From an uncultured Paracoccaceae bacterium (GTDB taxonomy: Bacteria > Bacteroidota > Bacteroidia > Flavobacteriales > Flavobacteriaceae), in the NCBI GenBank assembly GCA_943788135.1, contig CALSPC010000003.1, forward strand, positions 558,001 through 622,000: a stretch of 64,000 bases of DNA. The letters run 5' to 3'. The notes below the pieces were generated by a model, which saw nothing but the letters and a program-made list of their open reading frames with translations, ran no database searches and was not told where the DNA came from. Numbering within the stretch: the stretch's first letter is position 1; the number at the start of each line of letters is the position of its first letter. The position numbers and the translations under genes were made by a program. Shown one piece after another: positions 20,385-30,145 of the stretch.

Positions 20385-22040
20385 ATGTTTAATAAAATTT
20401 TATTTCTGCTTTTGTTTGTATGTTTTTTCTCATGTAAAACGTCTACTGAGAGTTCTTTTCAAAATAATTCATATTCTGAGCTAACCCAACCTAAACTTGT
20501 AGTTGGCGTTGTGGTTGATCAAATGCGTTTTGAGTATTTGAATAGGTTCAAAAATAAGTATACTTCTAATGGTTTTCTAAGGCTAATCAATCAAGGTTAT
20601 AGTTGTAATGACCATCATTTCAATTATATTCCGACCTACACTGGCCCAGGACATGCTTCTGTTTTTACAGGGACAACGCCTAGTGTTCATGGTATAATTG
20701 GAAATGATTGGTACGATAGGGATAAAGACGAAATGGTATATTGCACAACTGATCCAGCGTATGCCCCAGTTGGAGCTGCTGTAAAATATGGACGTGTTTC
20801 TCCATCTAATCTAAAAGTCACAACTCTTCCTGATCAGAATCGGTTATTCACTCAGATGAAAGGCAAAACGATTGGCGTTTCAATTAAAGACCGTGGAGCT
20901 ATATTTCCCTCTGGTCATACCGCAAATGGTGCCTATTGGTTTGAAGGTTTAGAAGAAGGCAAATGGGTCACAAGTACCTATTATATGGATGAACTTCCAG
21001 TATGGGTTCAGAAATTTAACGCCACGTCTAATATTTCTAGCTACCTAAAAACATGGAACACACTCTATGATATTAGTCTTTACAATGAAAGTGGTCCAGA
21101 TGCCTCCACTTATGAGAAGCCATTTAAAGGAAAGTCTGCCCCTGTTTTCCCATACGACTTAAAAGCACTTATGGAATTTAATGAGGGCTATGATATTATT
21201 AAAAATACACCTTTTGGAAACACTATGATTACAGACTTTGCGTTAGCTGCTATTGAGGCTGAAGCATTGGGTAGTGATCAGTACACCGACTTTCTAACTG
21301 TAAGTTATTCGTCCACAGACTATATTGGTCATGATTTTGGAGTTAATTCTGTCGAATTACAAGACACTTATTTACGCTTAGATTTAGAGCTTGAACGTTT
21401 ACTTAATTATCTAGACACTAAGGTTGGAAAAGGAAACTATACATTATTCTTAACGTCTGATCATGGTGCAGCCGAAGTACCCTCTTTTTTAAAGGATATA
21501 GATGCTCCTGGCGGATATGTACAAAAAAATATGTTTGAACCGCTTTATGCGACTCTTAAAGCTAAGTATGGGGTTTCGGATTTAATTAAAAATATTAGTA
21601 ATGAACAGATTTTTCTTAACTCTGATCGTATTAAATCACTGCAACTCGATTTAGTGGAGGTTCAAGAATTTATTGTAAACGAAATAATTACATACACCGC
21701 TGTTTCAAAGGCTTATACTGCTGCTACAATGCAAACAAGTTATTTCAAGGATGGTATAGAAAAGACACTTCAAAATGGATATAATCAGAAGCTTTCTGGA
21801 GATGTACTATTTACGCTTAAATCAGGGATAATTGCATACGGACCCAAAGGCACCACTCATGGCTCTGGATATACGTACGATACGCATGTGCCGTTATTGT
21901 TTTACGGTAATGGAATTCGGCAAGGAAAAACATTTGCCCGCACTAATGTCACAGACGTGGCACCAACAATAGCTGCACTTTTAGGAATTGCATTTCCAAG
22001 TGGATCTACAGGAACTGTTATTGAAAAGGCAATTGATTAG
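20385..22040 (+). CDS. PafA-like alkaline phosphatase family lipoprotein
   Basis: A 551-residue exported phosphatase of the type I phosphodiesterase/alkaline phosphatase superfamily. The N-terminus is a lipoprotein signal (LLLFVCFFSCKTS). Metal and nucleophile segments are VVDQMRFEYLNR, the nucleophile region TYTGPGHASVFTGTTPSVHG, YSSTDYIGHDFG, LTSDHGAAEVP and YDTHVPLLFYG. It resembles the phosphate-irrepressible PafA of flavobacteria and would release phosphate outside the inner membrane. Its last 23 bases overlap the end of engB on the other strand. Confidence 0.88.
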   Translation: MFNKILFLLLFVCFFSCKTSTESSFQNNSYSELTQPKLVVGVVVDQMRFEYLNRFKNKYTSNGFLRLINQGYSCNDHHFNYIPTYTGPGHASVFTGTTPSVHGIIGNDWYDRDKDEMVYCTTDPAYAPVGAAVKYGRVSPSNLKVTTLPDQNRLFTQMKGKTIGVSIKDRGAIFPSGHTANGAYWFEGLEEGKWVTSTYYMDELPVWVQKFNATSNISSYLKTWNTLYDISLYNESGPDASTYEKPFKGKSAPVFPYDLKALMEFNEGYDIIKNTPFGNTMITDFALAAIEAEALGSDQYTDFLTVSYSSTDYIGHDFGVNSVELQDTYLRLDLELERLLNYLDTKVGKGNYTLFLTSDHGAAEVPSFLKDIDAPGGYVQKNMFEPLYATLKAKYGVSDLIKNISNEQIFLNSDRIKSLQLDLVEVQEFIVNEIITYTAVSKAYTAATMQTSYFKDGIEKTLQNGYNQKLSGDVLFTLKSGIIAYGPKGTTHGSGYTYDTHVPLLFYGNGIRQGKTFARTNVTDVAPTIAALLGIAFPSGSTGTVIEKAID

Positions 22041-22647
22041 CTGCTTGTTCGTCGAGATCGGTATTAATGGCATCAATATAATTTAAAAGCGCTTCTTTTC
22101 CAGCATAATTTGATGATGAGGTGATAAAGTAGTTTGGAAACTCCTCCCAAGACTCTAAAAGAATAGTTTTATAAGTCTCAATATGATTTTCAATTGATTT
22201 TGGGCGTAGCTTATCTGCTTTAGTAAAGACGATTGAAAAGGGTATGCCGTTTTCTCCTAGCCACTGCATAAATGCCATATCGACCGGTTGAGGTTTATGG
22301 CGAATATCCACCAAAACAAATGCAGAAACCAATTGCTTGCGTTCTCTGAAATATGCTGTAATAAATTTTTGAAACGTTTTTTTAGCAGACTTGGAAACAC
22401 GTGCATATCCATAGCCAGGGAGATCGACTAAAAACCAATTGTCATTAATAATAAAATGATTTATTAATTGTGTTTTTCCTGGTCGCCCAGATGTTTTTGC
22501 TAAATTTTTTTGATTGGTGAGCATATTTATCAGCGATGATTTGCCAACATTACTACGTCCAATAAAAGCATATTCTGGCAGCTGATTTGTGGGGCATTTG
22601 TGCACTTCTTGGTTACTGACCACAAATTTTGCCGTTTTAATTTGCAT
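22018..22647 (-). CDS. engB: ribosome biogenesis GTP-binding protein YsxC/EngB
   Basis: A 209-residue GTPase with G1 GRSNVGKSSLINML, G3 DLPGYGYA, G4 TKADKL and a G5-like SSS near the end. EngB assists large-subunit maturation. Length is normal. It runs opposite to the phosphatase gene with a 23-base tail-to-tail overlap and is probably co-transcribed with the hydrolase upstream (11-base gap). Confidence 0.94.
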   Translation of the reverse strand: MQIKTAKFVVSNQEVHKCPTNQLPEYAFIGRSNVGKSSLINMLTNQKNLAKTSGRPGKTQLINHFIINDNWFLVDLPGYGYARVSKSAKKTFQKFITAYFRERKQLVSAFVLVDIRHKPQPVDMAFMQWLGENGIPFSIVFTKADKLRPKSIENHIETYKTILLESWEEFPNYFITSSSNYAGKEALLNYIDAINTDLDEQAANQLPFQ

Positions 22648-22658
22648 AATCTTTTAGT

Positions 22659-23423
22659 TTACAACTCTCTTTTAGTGAGCCATGCAAATACAAGTTCATT
22701 GAAGCGATCTGGGTGTTCCATCATTGCGGCGTGCCCACATTTATCGATCCAAAATAATTCAGAGTCAGGAAGTAAATTGTTAAATTCTTCTCCTACGTTT
22801 GGAGGGGTTACAATATCATTTTTGCCCCATATAATACACGTAGGTGCTGTTATGTTAGGAAGATCTTTGGCCATATTATGGCGTATAGCACTTTTGGCAA
22901 TAGCTAGTATTTTAACTAGCTTAACACGATCGTTTACAGTCTCAAAAACCTCATCTACAATTTCTTTTGTAGCCACTTCAGGATCATAAAACACTTCTTG
23001 TGCTTTTGCTTTCATCACTTCGTAATCGCTACGCTTGGTGTATCCTCCACCCATAGCACTTTCGTAGAGCCCAGAACTTCCTGTAAGAATAAGTCCCTTT
23101 ACTTGAGTTGGGAAGAGCTTAGTGTAGTATAAACCAATATGTCCTCCTAATGAATTTCCGATTAGAATGACATCTTTATAGCCTTTATACTCGATAAAAT
23201 CATTAAGGTAGTTTGAAAAACTTTTAACATTAGTTTTTAGTAAAGCTAAGGAGTACAAAGGGAGTTCTGGTAGTACAACCATATACCCATTTTTGCTAAA
23301 AAAATTTGCAACACCATCGAAATTGCTTAATCCGCCCATTAACCCATGAAGAATTATAATTGGACGCCCTTCACCGATTTCAACATAGTTGAATTTCCCC
23401 TCTTGTTTTAAACTATAATCCAT
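22659..23423 (-). CDS. alpha/beta hydrolase
   Basis: A 254-residue alpha/beta-hydrolase fold protein with the oxyanion region HGLMGGLSNF (from about residue 24), the nucleophile elbow GNSLGGH, an acid in IWGKNDIVTPP and a catalytic histidine in CGHAAMMEHPDRF. The substrate cannot be told. The upstream start at 23462 would include the -7 promoter element at 23450-23457, so I take MDYSLKQEGKF at 23423. It precedes engB by 11 bases. Confidence 0.88.
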   Translation of the reverse strand: MDYSLKQEGKFNYVEIGEGRPIIILHGLMGGLSNFDGVANFFSKNGYMVVLPELPLYSLALLKTNVKSFSNYLNDFIEYKGYKDVILIGNSLGGHIGLYYTKLFPTQVKGLILTGSSGLYESAMGGGYTKRSDYEVMKAKAQEVFYDPEVATKEIVDEVFETVNDRVKLVKILAIAKSAIRHNMAKDLPNITAPTCIIWGKNDIVTPPNVGEEFNNLLPDSELFWIDKCGHAAMMEHPDRFNELVFAWLTKREL

Positions 23424-23449
23424 AGAATGCTTAAAAAATTGATCTCTGG

Positions 23450-23457
23450 CAAATCTA
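23450..23457 (-). promoter_or_regulatory. putative -7 promoter element for the hydrolase-engB pair
   Basis: Read on the minus strand this is TAGATTTG, a match to TAnnTTTG, 26 bases before the chosen start of the hydrolase. It argues against the longer start. Confidence 0.45.
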
Positions 23458-23680
23458 CACAATTTAATTTAAAATATTTTGAATATTTATAGGGATTCAT
23501 CAACGGCTTTTATCCTTTTTATGACCCAAATAAAGTCCTGTTTTAGCCAAATAAAAGTAATTAACAGTAGTTTGTTAATAGCATCTCCCACTTTGTAAGT
23601 CATTGATTTCCCAATGAATACCAACAAATAACATGCATTTAGTCGAAGTATTTCGCCGTTTATAGAAATTTATTAACAAT

Positions 23681-23710
23681 GTGGTAAATTGTGGTAAATT
23701 GTGGTAAATA
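23681..23710 (+). promoter_or_regulatory. three 10-bp direct repeats, probable MraZ operator
   Basis: GTGGTAAATT occurs twice exactly and a third time with one change (last base A), each on a 10-bp period, 49 bases before the mraZ start. The same spacing is known for the MraZ operator of E. coli, where TGGGN boxes repeat every ten bases and MraZ represses its own operon. The repeats end five bases before a TAAATTTG -7 element, so a bound ring of MraZ would cover the -33 region. The assignment to MraZ is an inference from position and period. Confidence 0.75.
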
Positions 23711-23715
23711 TTTTT

Positions 23716-23723
23716 TAAATTTG
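23716..23723 (+). promoter_or_regulatory. putative -7 promoter element of the dcw cluster
   Basis: TAAATTTG fits TAnnTTTG exactly and lies 35 bases before the GTG start of mraZ, directly after the three repeats. It is the best candidate for the main promoter of the cell division cluster. The rest of the 335-base gap between the hydrolase and mraZ shows no gene. Confidence 0.55.
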
Positions 23724-23758
23724 AATTCAATAATTTATTTAAAGCATAACACATCCAC

Positions 23759-24226
23759 GTGAATACATTAATTGGAACATATGAGTGCAAAGTAGATGCA
23801 AAAGGGCGGCTAATGCTGCCAGTTGCGTTTAAAAAGCAGCTTGCTTCTGTTGTGGAAAACGGATTTGTGTTAAAGCGAGCGGTCTTTCAGCCTTGCTTAG
23901 AGTTGTATCCAATGCAAGAGTGGGAGTCTATGATGCAGAATGTGAATAAGCTCAATCGGTTCAAAAAGAAAAACAATGATTTCATCAGACGATTTACGGC
24001 TGGAGTAAAGCCTGTAGATTTAGATGTTTCAGGACGGTTGTTAATTCCTAAAGACTTGGTTGGTTTTGCGAGTATAACAAAAGAAATTGTAGTGACTTCT
24101 GCAGTAAATATTATTGAAATTTGGGATAAAGATAGCTACGAAAAAGCAATCGATGATGCAGCAAATGATTTTGCAGATTTAGCTGAGGATGTAATGGGTC
24201 AAGACGATGCAGATGGAATATCATAA
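23759..24226 (+). CDS. mraZ: transcriptional regulator MraZ
   Basis: A 155-residue protein with two AbrB-type half-domains marked DAKGRLMLP near residue 13 and DVSGRLLIP near residue 92. MraZ binds repeats in front of its own operon and controls the dcw cluster. The start codon is GTG, which reads NTLIGTYECKVDAKG. The 3' end overlaps rsmH by 14 to 20 bases. The repeated GTGGTAAATT boxes upstream are its likely targets. Confidence 0.95.
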   Translation: MNTLIGTYECKVDAKGRLMLPVAFKKQLASVVENGFVLKRAVFQPCLELYPMQEWESMMQNVNKLNRFKKKNNDFIRRFTAGVKPVDLDVSGRLLIPKDLVGFASITKEIVVTSAVNIIEIWDKDSYEKAIDDAANDFADLAEDVMGQDDADGIS

Positions 24227-25106
24227 TCCCGTATTGCTCAAGGAAACCGTAAAGGGTTTAAATATTAAAGCGGATGGGGTTTATGTGGATGTGACATTTG
24301 GTGGTGGTGGTCACAGTAGAGAAATACTAAAATTTTTGGGTCCTAAGGGAAGGCTGATTGCTTTTGATCAGGACAAAGACGCTCTTTTAAATACGATTGA
24401 TGATACTCGTTTTTTGTTGATCAATGAGAATTTCAGGCATATCAAACGTTTTTTGAGATTTCATGGTATAAAATCTGTAGATGGAATTTTGGCAGATTTT
24501 GGAGTCTCGTCACATCAATTTGATGAAGCTGACAGAGGCTTTTCAATTCGATTTGATGCGCAATTGGATATGCGAATGAATCAACAGGATGTGTTATCTG
24601 CTCATTCTTTGGTAAACACTTATGAGGAAGAAGATCTTAAGCGTGTGTTTTGGCAATATGGGGAGTTAAGAACGGCGCCTGCATTGGCAAGAACTATTGT
24701 AGAAGCACGACAGCATAAATCAATTGAAACTACTTTCGAATTAAAGTCTGTTTTGAAAAAGCATTTGCCTAACGGAAGAGAAAATAAAATTTTGGCACAA
24801 ATATATCAAGCAATTAGAATTGAAGTGAATCAGGAAATTGAAGTCTTAAAAGAATTTTTATTGCAAACACCTGAGTTGTTAAACGAAGGGGGGCGCTTAA
24901 GTGTGATCTCATATCATTCGCTTGAAGATCGTTTAGTTAAACGCTTTATAAGAAACGGATTATTTGAAGGAGAGCCAGAAAGAGATGTCTTTGGAAACTT
25001 TGAAGTCCCCTTAAAAAAATCAGGCGGTTTAATTGTACCAAATGCAGAAGAAATTAAATTAAATAATAGAGCGCGCAGTGCCAAACTGCGGATAGCTGAA
25101 AAGTAA
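24213..25106 (+). CDS. rsmH: 16S rRNA (cytosine(1402)-N(4))-methyltransferase
   Basis: A 297-residue methyltransferase with the SAM-binding motif VDVTFGGGGHSREIL near residue 21, LADFGVSSHQFDEADRGFS and the C-terminal SYHSLEDRLVKRF. It methylates N4 of C1402 in 16S rRNA at the P site. ATG codons at 24207 and 24213 both lie inside the mraZ end. I use the second because relatives start MEYHNPVLL. It follows mraZ in the standard dcw order. Confidence 0.95.
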   Translation: MEYHNPVLLKETVKGLNIKADGVYVDVTFGGGGHSREILKFLGPKGRLIAFDQDKDALLNTIDDTRFLLINENFRHIKRFLRFHGIKSVDGILADFGVSSHQFDEADRGFSIRFDAQLDMRMNQQDVLSAHSLVNTYEEEDLKRVFWQYGELRTAPALARTIVEARQHKSIETTFELKSVLKKHLPNGRENKILAQIYQAIRIEVNQEIEVLKEFLLQTPELLNEGGRLSVISYHSLEDRLVKRFIRNGLFEGEPERDVFGNFEVPLKKSGGLIVPNAEEIKLNNRARSAKLRIAEK

Positions 25107-25120
25107 AATCTTAGAATAAA

Positions 25121-25444
25121 ATGAAAAACAAGATGTACAATATTTTAAAAGGAACCTTTCTTGTTAGCGATGGTGCTTTTAAAAATTGGCGTCTTATTTT
25201 CTTTTTTTTAGCTCTCGCAATTATAATGATTGCAAGTTCTCATGGTGCAGACAGTAAGGTGCATAAGATTGCTAGGCTTAACGAACAAGTGAAGGCTTTT
25301 CGTTCCACCTATGTTGAAACCCGAGCACAATTAATGGCACTTAAAATGGAGTCGAAAATACGAAAACGGTTATCGGATCAAGGAATCAAGCCGTCCACAA
25401 ATCCCCCTTTCAAAATTATTATCACATCTAAACCAACGAATTAA
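25121..25444 (+). CDS. ftsL: FtsL-like cell division protein
   Basis: A 107-residue bitopic protein with a short cytoplasmic N-terminus, one membrane helix (LIFFFLALAIIMIASS, about residues 25-41) and a helical periplasmic part with heptad-like spacing (ARLNEQVKAFRSTYVETRAQ). This is the architecture and position of FtsL, which bridges FtsQ/FtsB to FtsW-FtsI at the septum. Sequence identity to FtsL is always low, so synteny carries much of the call. It abuts ftsI with no gap. Confidence 0.82.
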   Translation: MKNKMYNILKGTFLVSDGAFKNWRLIFFFLALAIIMIASSHGADSKVHKIARLNEQVKAFRSTYVETRAQLMALKMESKIRKRLSDQGIKPSTNPPFKIIITSKPTN

Positions 25445-27454
25445 ATGCAGTCAACTAAAAAGTCCATAATGAGCAAGCTCTACTTCACTTCTGGAGTGCT
25501 GTTTGTTTTTGCGCTTTTAGTGATTTATAAACTATTGACAATCCAGTTTATGCAAGGCGAACGCTACAAAGGCCTAGCCATGGAAAGAACAACGAAAGCT
25601 GTAAAAATCCCAGCCAATCGTGGTAATGTCTATTCAGTGGGTGGAAGTCTGTTGGCAACATCAGTCCCTAAGTATGATATTCGTATTGACTTAGTAGCGC
25701 CATCAAATAAAAATTATGAAGCCTTTATTGAGCCTTTGTGTGATTCGCTTGCAAATTTTCACAATACCTCGTCTGCAGAACTTAAACGCAAATTGCGCTT
25801 AGCCCGAGAAAATAAAAACCGCTATCTTTTATTGGCACGTAATTTAGATTATTCGGAATATTTACAGTTTAGAAATTTCCCCCTTTTAGATCTAGGCGCT
25901 TTCAAAGGTGGGCTTATTGTTGAGCAGACAACGAAACGCGATTATCCAATGGGATCCATAGCGCAAAGACTGATAGGGTATGAACGTTTTGACGATCAAG
26001 GGAATGTTACACGAGTAGGAATAGATGGTGCTTTTGGTGCTAAGTATTTGCGAGGCAAAGATGGTCAAAGGCGCAAGCAGAAAATTGGTAAGGGCCAATG
26101 GAAGCCTATTGAGGATTATAACCAAGTGGAACCCCAAGATGGTTATGATGTATATACCACCATTGACGTTAATATTCAGGATATCGCTCACCATGCGCTA
26201 CTAGAACAATTAGAAAAATATAAAGCCGATCACGGTACTGTGGTAGTCATGGAAACTAAGACAGGAGAAATTCGCGCAATTTCTAATTTGGGACGTAATA
26301 AAAGCGGTCTTTATTATGAACGTCTAAACTATGCTGTTGGCGAATCGCATGAGCCTGGCTCTACATTTAAATTAATGGCATTGGCAGTTGCTTTGGAAGA
26401 TAAGGTTATAGACACCACATCGCTTGTAGACACCAAAAAAGGGGTTTTGTCTTTTTATGGTAAAAAAGTTAAAGATTCAAAAAAAGGAGGTTATGGAGTC
26501 GTATCAATAGCGAAAGCTTTTGAGGTGTCCTCTAATACAGGGATAGTTAAAGCGATTCATTCTGCGTACAAAAATAATCCAGAAAAATTTGTAGATGGCC
26601 TATACAGGATGAGCCTTCAAGATTCGTTAGGCTTGCCACTGATTGGAGAAGGAAAATCCATTATTCCAGATCCAAGAATTAAAAACGGGCGATGGAGTGG
26701 TATTGCTTTACAATGGATGGCCTATGGTTATGGCGTGTCTTTTACACCTTTGCAAACCTTGACCTTTTATAATGCAATTGCAAATAATGGGGTGATGGTG
26801 CGTCCAAAATTTTTACGTGAAATTAAAGCAATCGATACCTCAATAGAAGTGTTTGAGACGCAAGTTATTAACCCTCAAATTTGTTCAAAAGAAACGGTTT
26901 CAAAGCTTCAGGCGCTCCTTAAAAATGTGGTTGAAAAAGAGCACGGCACTGGACATGGATTGTATTCGAGCGATTTTTCAATGGCAGGCAAAACAGGAAC
27001 CTGTCAAAAGGATTATGTCAATAAAGAGCAACTGAATTATATATCCTCTTTTTCAGGATATTTTCCTGCTGATGACCCAAAATATTCTTGCATTGTTGTG
27101 ATTCATGAACCCGATAAAAGTGTTGGCTATTACGGCGCAGATGTCTCGGGACCAGTATTCAAAAAAATTGCACAAAAAATATATACAGATTCTCCTTTAG
27201 TTGATGAGGTTAATGACATTAATCAAAAGGCAGAACCAGTTGAAAGTGATTATGATCAGTATTATGCAATTGCACAAAAGTACATCACCATAATGCCAAA
27301 TTTAAGAGGAATGTCGGCGATGGATGCGATTGCTATTTTAGAAAATATGGGCCTAAAAGTTCAGATTAAAGGTAGTGGAACTGTATCGAAACAATCCATT
27401 AAAAGTGGTCAAAAAATTAAATCTAACACAACAGTAACTCTCGTACTATCTTGA
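25445..27454 (+). CDS. ftsI: penicillin-binding protein, septal transpeptidase (FtsI/PBP3 type) with PASTA domain
   Basis: A 669-residue transpeptidase that cross-links septal peptidoglycan. It has an N-terminal anchor (about residues 14-32), a PBP dimer domain, and the active-site motifs SxxK as STFK in HEPGSTFKLMAL, SSN in VSSNTG, and KTGT in MAGKTGTCQ. A single PASTA domain at the C-terminus begins MPNLRGMSAMDAIAIL, which is absent in E. coli FtsI. The stop overlaps murE by four bases. Confidence 0.94.
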   Translation: MQSTKKSIMSKLYFTSGVLFVFALLVIYKLLTIQFMQGERYKGLAMERTTKAVKIPANRGNVYSVGGSLLATSVPKYDIRIDLVAPSNKNYEAFIEPLCDSLANFHNTSSAELKRKLRLARENKNRYLLLARNLDYSEYLQFRNFPLLDLGAFKGGLIVEQTTKRDYPMGSIAQRLIGYERFDDQGNVTRVGIDGAFGAKYLRGKDGQRRKQKIGKGQWKPIEDYNQVEPQDGYDVYTTIDVNIQDIAHHALLEQLEKYKADHGTVVVMETKTGEIRAISNLGRNKSGLYYERLNYAVGESHEPGSTFKLMALAVALEDKVIDTTSLVDTKKGVLSFYGKKVKDSKKGGYGVVSIAKAFEVSSNTGIVKAIHSAYKNNPEKFVDGLYRMSLQDSLGLPLIGEGKSIIPDPRIKNGRWSGIALQWMAYGYGVSFTPLQTLTFYNAIANNGVMVRPKFLREIKAIDTSIEVFETQVINPQICSKETVSKLQALLKNVVEKEHGTGHGLYSSDFSMAGKTGTCQKDYVNKEQLNYISSFSGYFPADDPKYSCIVVIHEPDKSVGYYGADVSGPVFKKIAQKIYTDSPLVDEVNDINQKAEPVESDYDQYYAIAQKYITIMPNLRGMSAMDAIAILENMGLKVQIKGSGTVSKQSIKSGQKIKSNTTVTLVLS

Positions 27455-28914
27455 AAAATTTAAAAAACATATTGTATAAAGTGTCTATTGAATCCGTTGT
27501 CGGCTCAACCGATAGGGCAGTGGCGATGATACAATATGATTCTCGAGCGATTCAAAAAGACGATGTGTTTGTGGCAATTAAAGGCGGTGTTTTGGATGGG
27601 CACGATTTTATTTCTAAAGCCATCAATCAAGGCGCTAGTGTAGTGATATGTCAAGATTTTCCAGATCAATTAATAGAGTCCGTAACTTATATAAAAGTTG
27701 TCAATTCAGGGAAAGCACTAGCGGTTGTGGCTTCAAATTATTTTGACAATCCTTCAGACAATTTAAAGCTTATTGGTATAACAGGAACCAACGGTAAAAC
27801 AACTGTAGCAACATTATTATATGAGTTATTTAAAAGTGCGGGCTACAAAGTTGGGTTGCTCTCTACCGTAAAGATTCGGGTAAATGACAAAGAATTCCCA
27901 TCGACCCATACAACTCCAGATTCATTGGTGATCAATGCGTACCTCAGCCAAATGAATACTGAAGGGGTGGAGTTTTGTTTTATGGAAGTAAGTTCTCATG
28001 GTATTCATCAATTTAGGACTGAAGGATTAACTTTTGCTGGTGGTGTATTCACAAATCTTTCGCATGATCATTTGGACTACCATAAGTCCTTTGCAGAATA
28101 TAGAGATGTAAAAAAATCATTTTTTGATCACTTGCCAGCGCATGCATTTGCCTTAGTTAATGGCGATGACAAAAACGGCGCTGTGATGTTGCAAAACACC
28201 AAGGCAAAGTCCTACACTTATGCTTTGAAAAGCTATGCTGATTTTCGAGCTCAAATTCTTGAAAATCAATTTAGAGGCTTATTATTAAAGCTGAACGATA
28301 ATGAAGTTTGGGTTCGATTGATTGGGCGTTTTAATGCTTATAATTTAACTGCCATTTATGCGACAGCTGAACTTTTAGGATTGAAAACCACAGAAACACT
28401 TCGTATCATGAGTACGCTTGAAAATGTGAACGGACGTTTTCAATATTTTACTTCAGATGCAAATATTACAACAATCATAGATTATGCACATACACCCGAT
28501 GCTTTAAAAAATGTTTTAGAAACCATCAATGCAATTCGAACTACTAATGAAACGCTCATTACTGTAGTTGGGTGTGGGGGTGATCGGGATAAAACAAAGC
28601 GTCCAAAAATGGCACATATAGCTTCTGCTTTGAGTACCAAAGTTATTTTCACAAGTGATAATCCAAGATCTGAAGATCCAGATCAAATTATTGCGGAAAT
28701 GGAGTCTGGAGTCGAAGCTCAAAATTTTAAAAAAACCTTATCAATTACAGATAGAAAACAAGCTATTAAAACCGCCTGTCAATTAGCACAACCTAACGAT
28801 ATTATTCTCGTTGCGGGTAAAGGGCATGAGACCTATCAAGAGATACAAGGCGTTAAATCGGATTTCAACGATTATAAAATAACACAAACCATATTAATAG
28901 AATTACAAAAATAA
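27451..28914 (+). CDS. murE: UDP-N-acetylmuramoyl-L-alanyl-D-glutamate--2,6-diaminopimelate ligase
   Basis: A 487-residue Mur ligase that adds the third residue to the peptidoglycan stem. It has the ATP loop [15 protein letters not shown] near residue 110, the TTPDS motif, DHLDYHKSF and the DNPRSEDP motif near residue 410, which in this family marks meso-diaminopimelate as substrate. The start is a TTG that overlaps the ftsI stop in a TTGA junction, consistent with translational coupling. Confidence 0.95.
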   Translation: MKNLKNILYKVSIESVVGSTDRAVAMIQYDSRAIQKDDVFVAIKGGVLDGHDFISKAINQGASVVICQDFPDQLIESVTYIKVVNSGKALAVVASNYFDNPSDNLKLIGITGTNGKTTVATLLYELFKSAGYKVGLLSTVKIRVNDKEFPSTHTTPDSLVINAYLSQMNTEGVEFCFMEVSSHGIHQFRTEGLTFAGGVFTNLSHDHLDYHKSFAEYRDVKKSFFDHLPAHAFALVNGDDKNGAVMLQNTKAKSYTYALKSYADFRAQILENQFRGLLLKLNDNEVWVRLIGRFNAYNLTAIYATAELLGLKTTETLRIMSTLENVNGRFQYFTSDANITTIIDYAHTPDALKNVLETINAIRTTNETLITVVGCGGDRDKTKRPKMAHIASALSTKVIFTSDNPRSEDPDQIIAEMESGVEAQNFKKTLSITDRKQAIKTACQLAQPNDIILVAGKGHETYQEIQGVKSDFNDYKITQTILIELQK

Positions 28915-28915
28915 G

Positions 28916-30145
28916 ATGTTGTACTATATATTTAAATATTTAGAAGAATCGCACCAATTTCCTGGAGCTTCCCTCTTTGGGTTCTTGACATTTAGAGCGG
29001 CAGTGGCTATTATTATGTCACTATTGATTTCTACTATTTTTGGAAAACGAATTATTAGTTTTCTTCAAAAACAACAAGTTGGTGAAGTCATACGCGATTT
29101 AGGGTTGGAAGGGCAAAAGGAAAAGGCAGGAACTCCAACAATGGGTGGTCTGATTATTATTTTAGCGACTCTAATTCCAGTTCTTCTATTAGCCAAATTA
29201 GATAATATTTATATTATTTTATTGATAATTACAACCTTATGGATGGGAGTAATTGGGTTTTTAGATGATTATATCAAGAAATTTAAAAACGATAAAGAAG
29301 GGTTAAAAGGGCGGTTTAAAGTGTTAGGTCAAATTGGCTTAGGGATTATTATTGGTACGACCTTGTTTTTTCATAGTGAAGTGACGGTCAAAGAGAAAAT
29401 CCCTGCACATCTACAAATTGAATCAGCAGCCGAACAGACGGGTATTCAGTTCTATCCTGAAACAAAATCAACCAAAACAACCATTCCTTTTGTGAAGTCA
29501 AACGAATTTGATTATGCAGATTTAATCACTTGGATACATCCTGGTCTTGAAAAATATGCATGGATTGTATTTGTATTAGCAGTCATCTTCATTATAACTG
29601 CGGTATCAAATGGAGCTAATTTAACCGATGGAATTGATGGTTTAGCAGCAGGTACATCTGCTATTATAGTACTGACTTTAGGGATTTTTGCTTGGGTATC
29701 AGGTAATATCATTTTCTCAGACTATTTGAATATAATGTACATCCCACGTGTCGAGGAAATCACGATTTATATCGCAGCTTTTGTTGGAGCATTGATAGGT
29801 TTTCTGTGGTATAATACTTATCCAGCACAAGTGTTTATGGGCGACACAGGAAGCCTGACCATAGGCGGCATTATTGCAGTTATAGCTATTGCGGTTCGTA
29901 AAGAATGGTTGATTCCTGTATTATGTGGAATTTTCTTAGCAGAAAACTTATCGGTGGTATTGCAAGTAGGTTACTTTAAATATACGAGAAAAAAATATGG
30001 AGCAGGGCGTCGCATTTTTAAAATGGCTCCCTTGCATCATCATTATCAAAAATCAGGATACCATGAAAGCAAAATCGTAACCCGGTTTTGGATTATAGGA
30101 ATTTTGTTAGCGATTTTAACGATAGTCACCTTGAAAATTCGCTAG
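28916..30145 (+). CDS. mraY: phospho-N-acetylmuramoyl-pentapeptide-transferase
   Basis: A 409-residue polytopic membrane enzyme that transfers phospho-MurNAc-pentapeptide to undecaprenyl phosphate, forming lipid I. Family motifs are [43 protein letters not shown] and [17 protein letters not shown] loop of roughly 70 residues after the fourth helix (about 165-205) is longer than in E. coli MraY (360 residues), as is usual in Bacteroidota. One base separates it from murE. Confidence 0.96.
   Translation: MLYYIFKYLEESHQFPGASLFGFLTFRAAVAIIMSLLISTIFGKRIISFLQKQQVGEVIRDLGLEGQKEKAGTPTMGGLIIILATLIPVLLLAKLDNIYIILLIITTLWMGVIGFLDDYIKKFKNDKEGLKGRFKVLGQIGLGIIIGTTLFFHSEVTVKEKIPAHLQIESAAEQTGIQFYPETKSTKTTIPFVKSNEFDYADLITWIHPGLEKYAWIVFVLAVIFIITAVSNGANLTDGIDGLAAGTSAIIVLTLGIFAWVSGNIIFSDYLNIMYIPRVEEITIYIAAFVGALIGFLWYNTYPAQVFMGDTGSLTIGGIIAVIAIAVRKEWLIPVLCGIFLAENLSVVLQVGYFKYTRKKYGAGRRIFKMAPLHHHYQKSGYHESKIVTRFWIIGILLAILTIVTLKIR

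Noticed and set aside
23424..23680. A gene in the gap before mraZ
   Set aside because: The only frame is a 71-residue antisense one (23575-23790) that crosses the operator and the mraZ start. It has no motif.
23681..23710. Short direct repeats as a CRISPR array
   Set aside because: Three contiguous 10-bp units without spacers and without cas genes next to mraZ fit an operator, not CRISPR.
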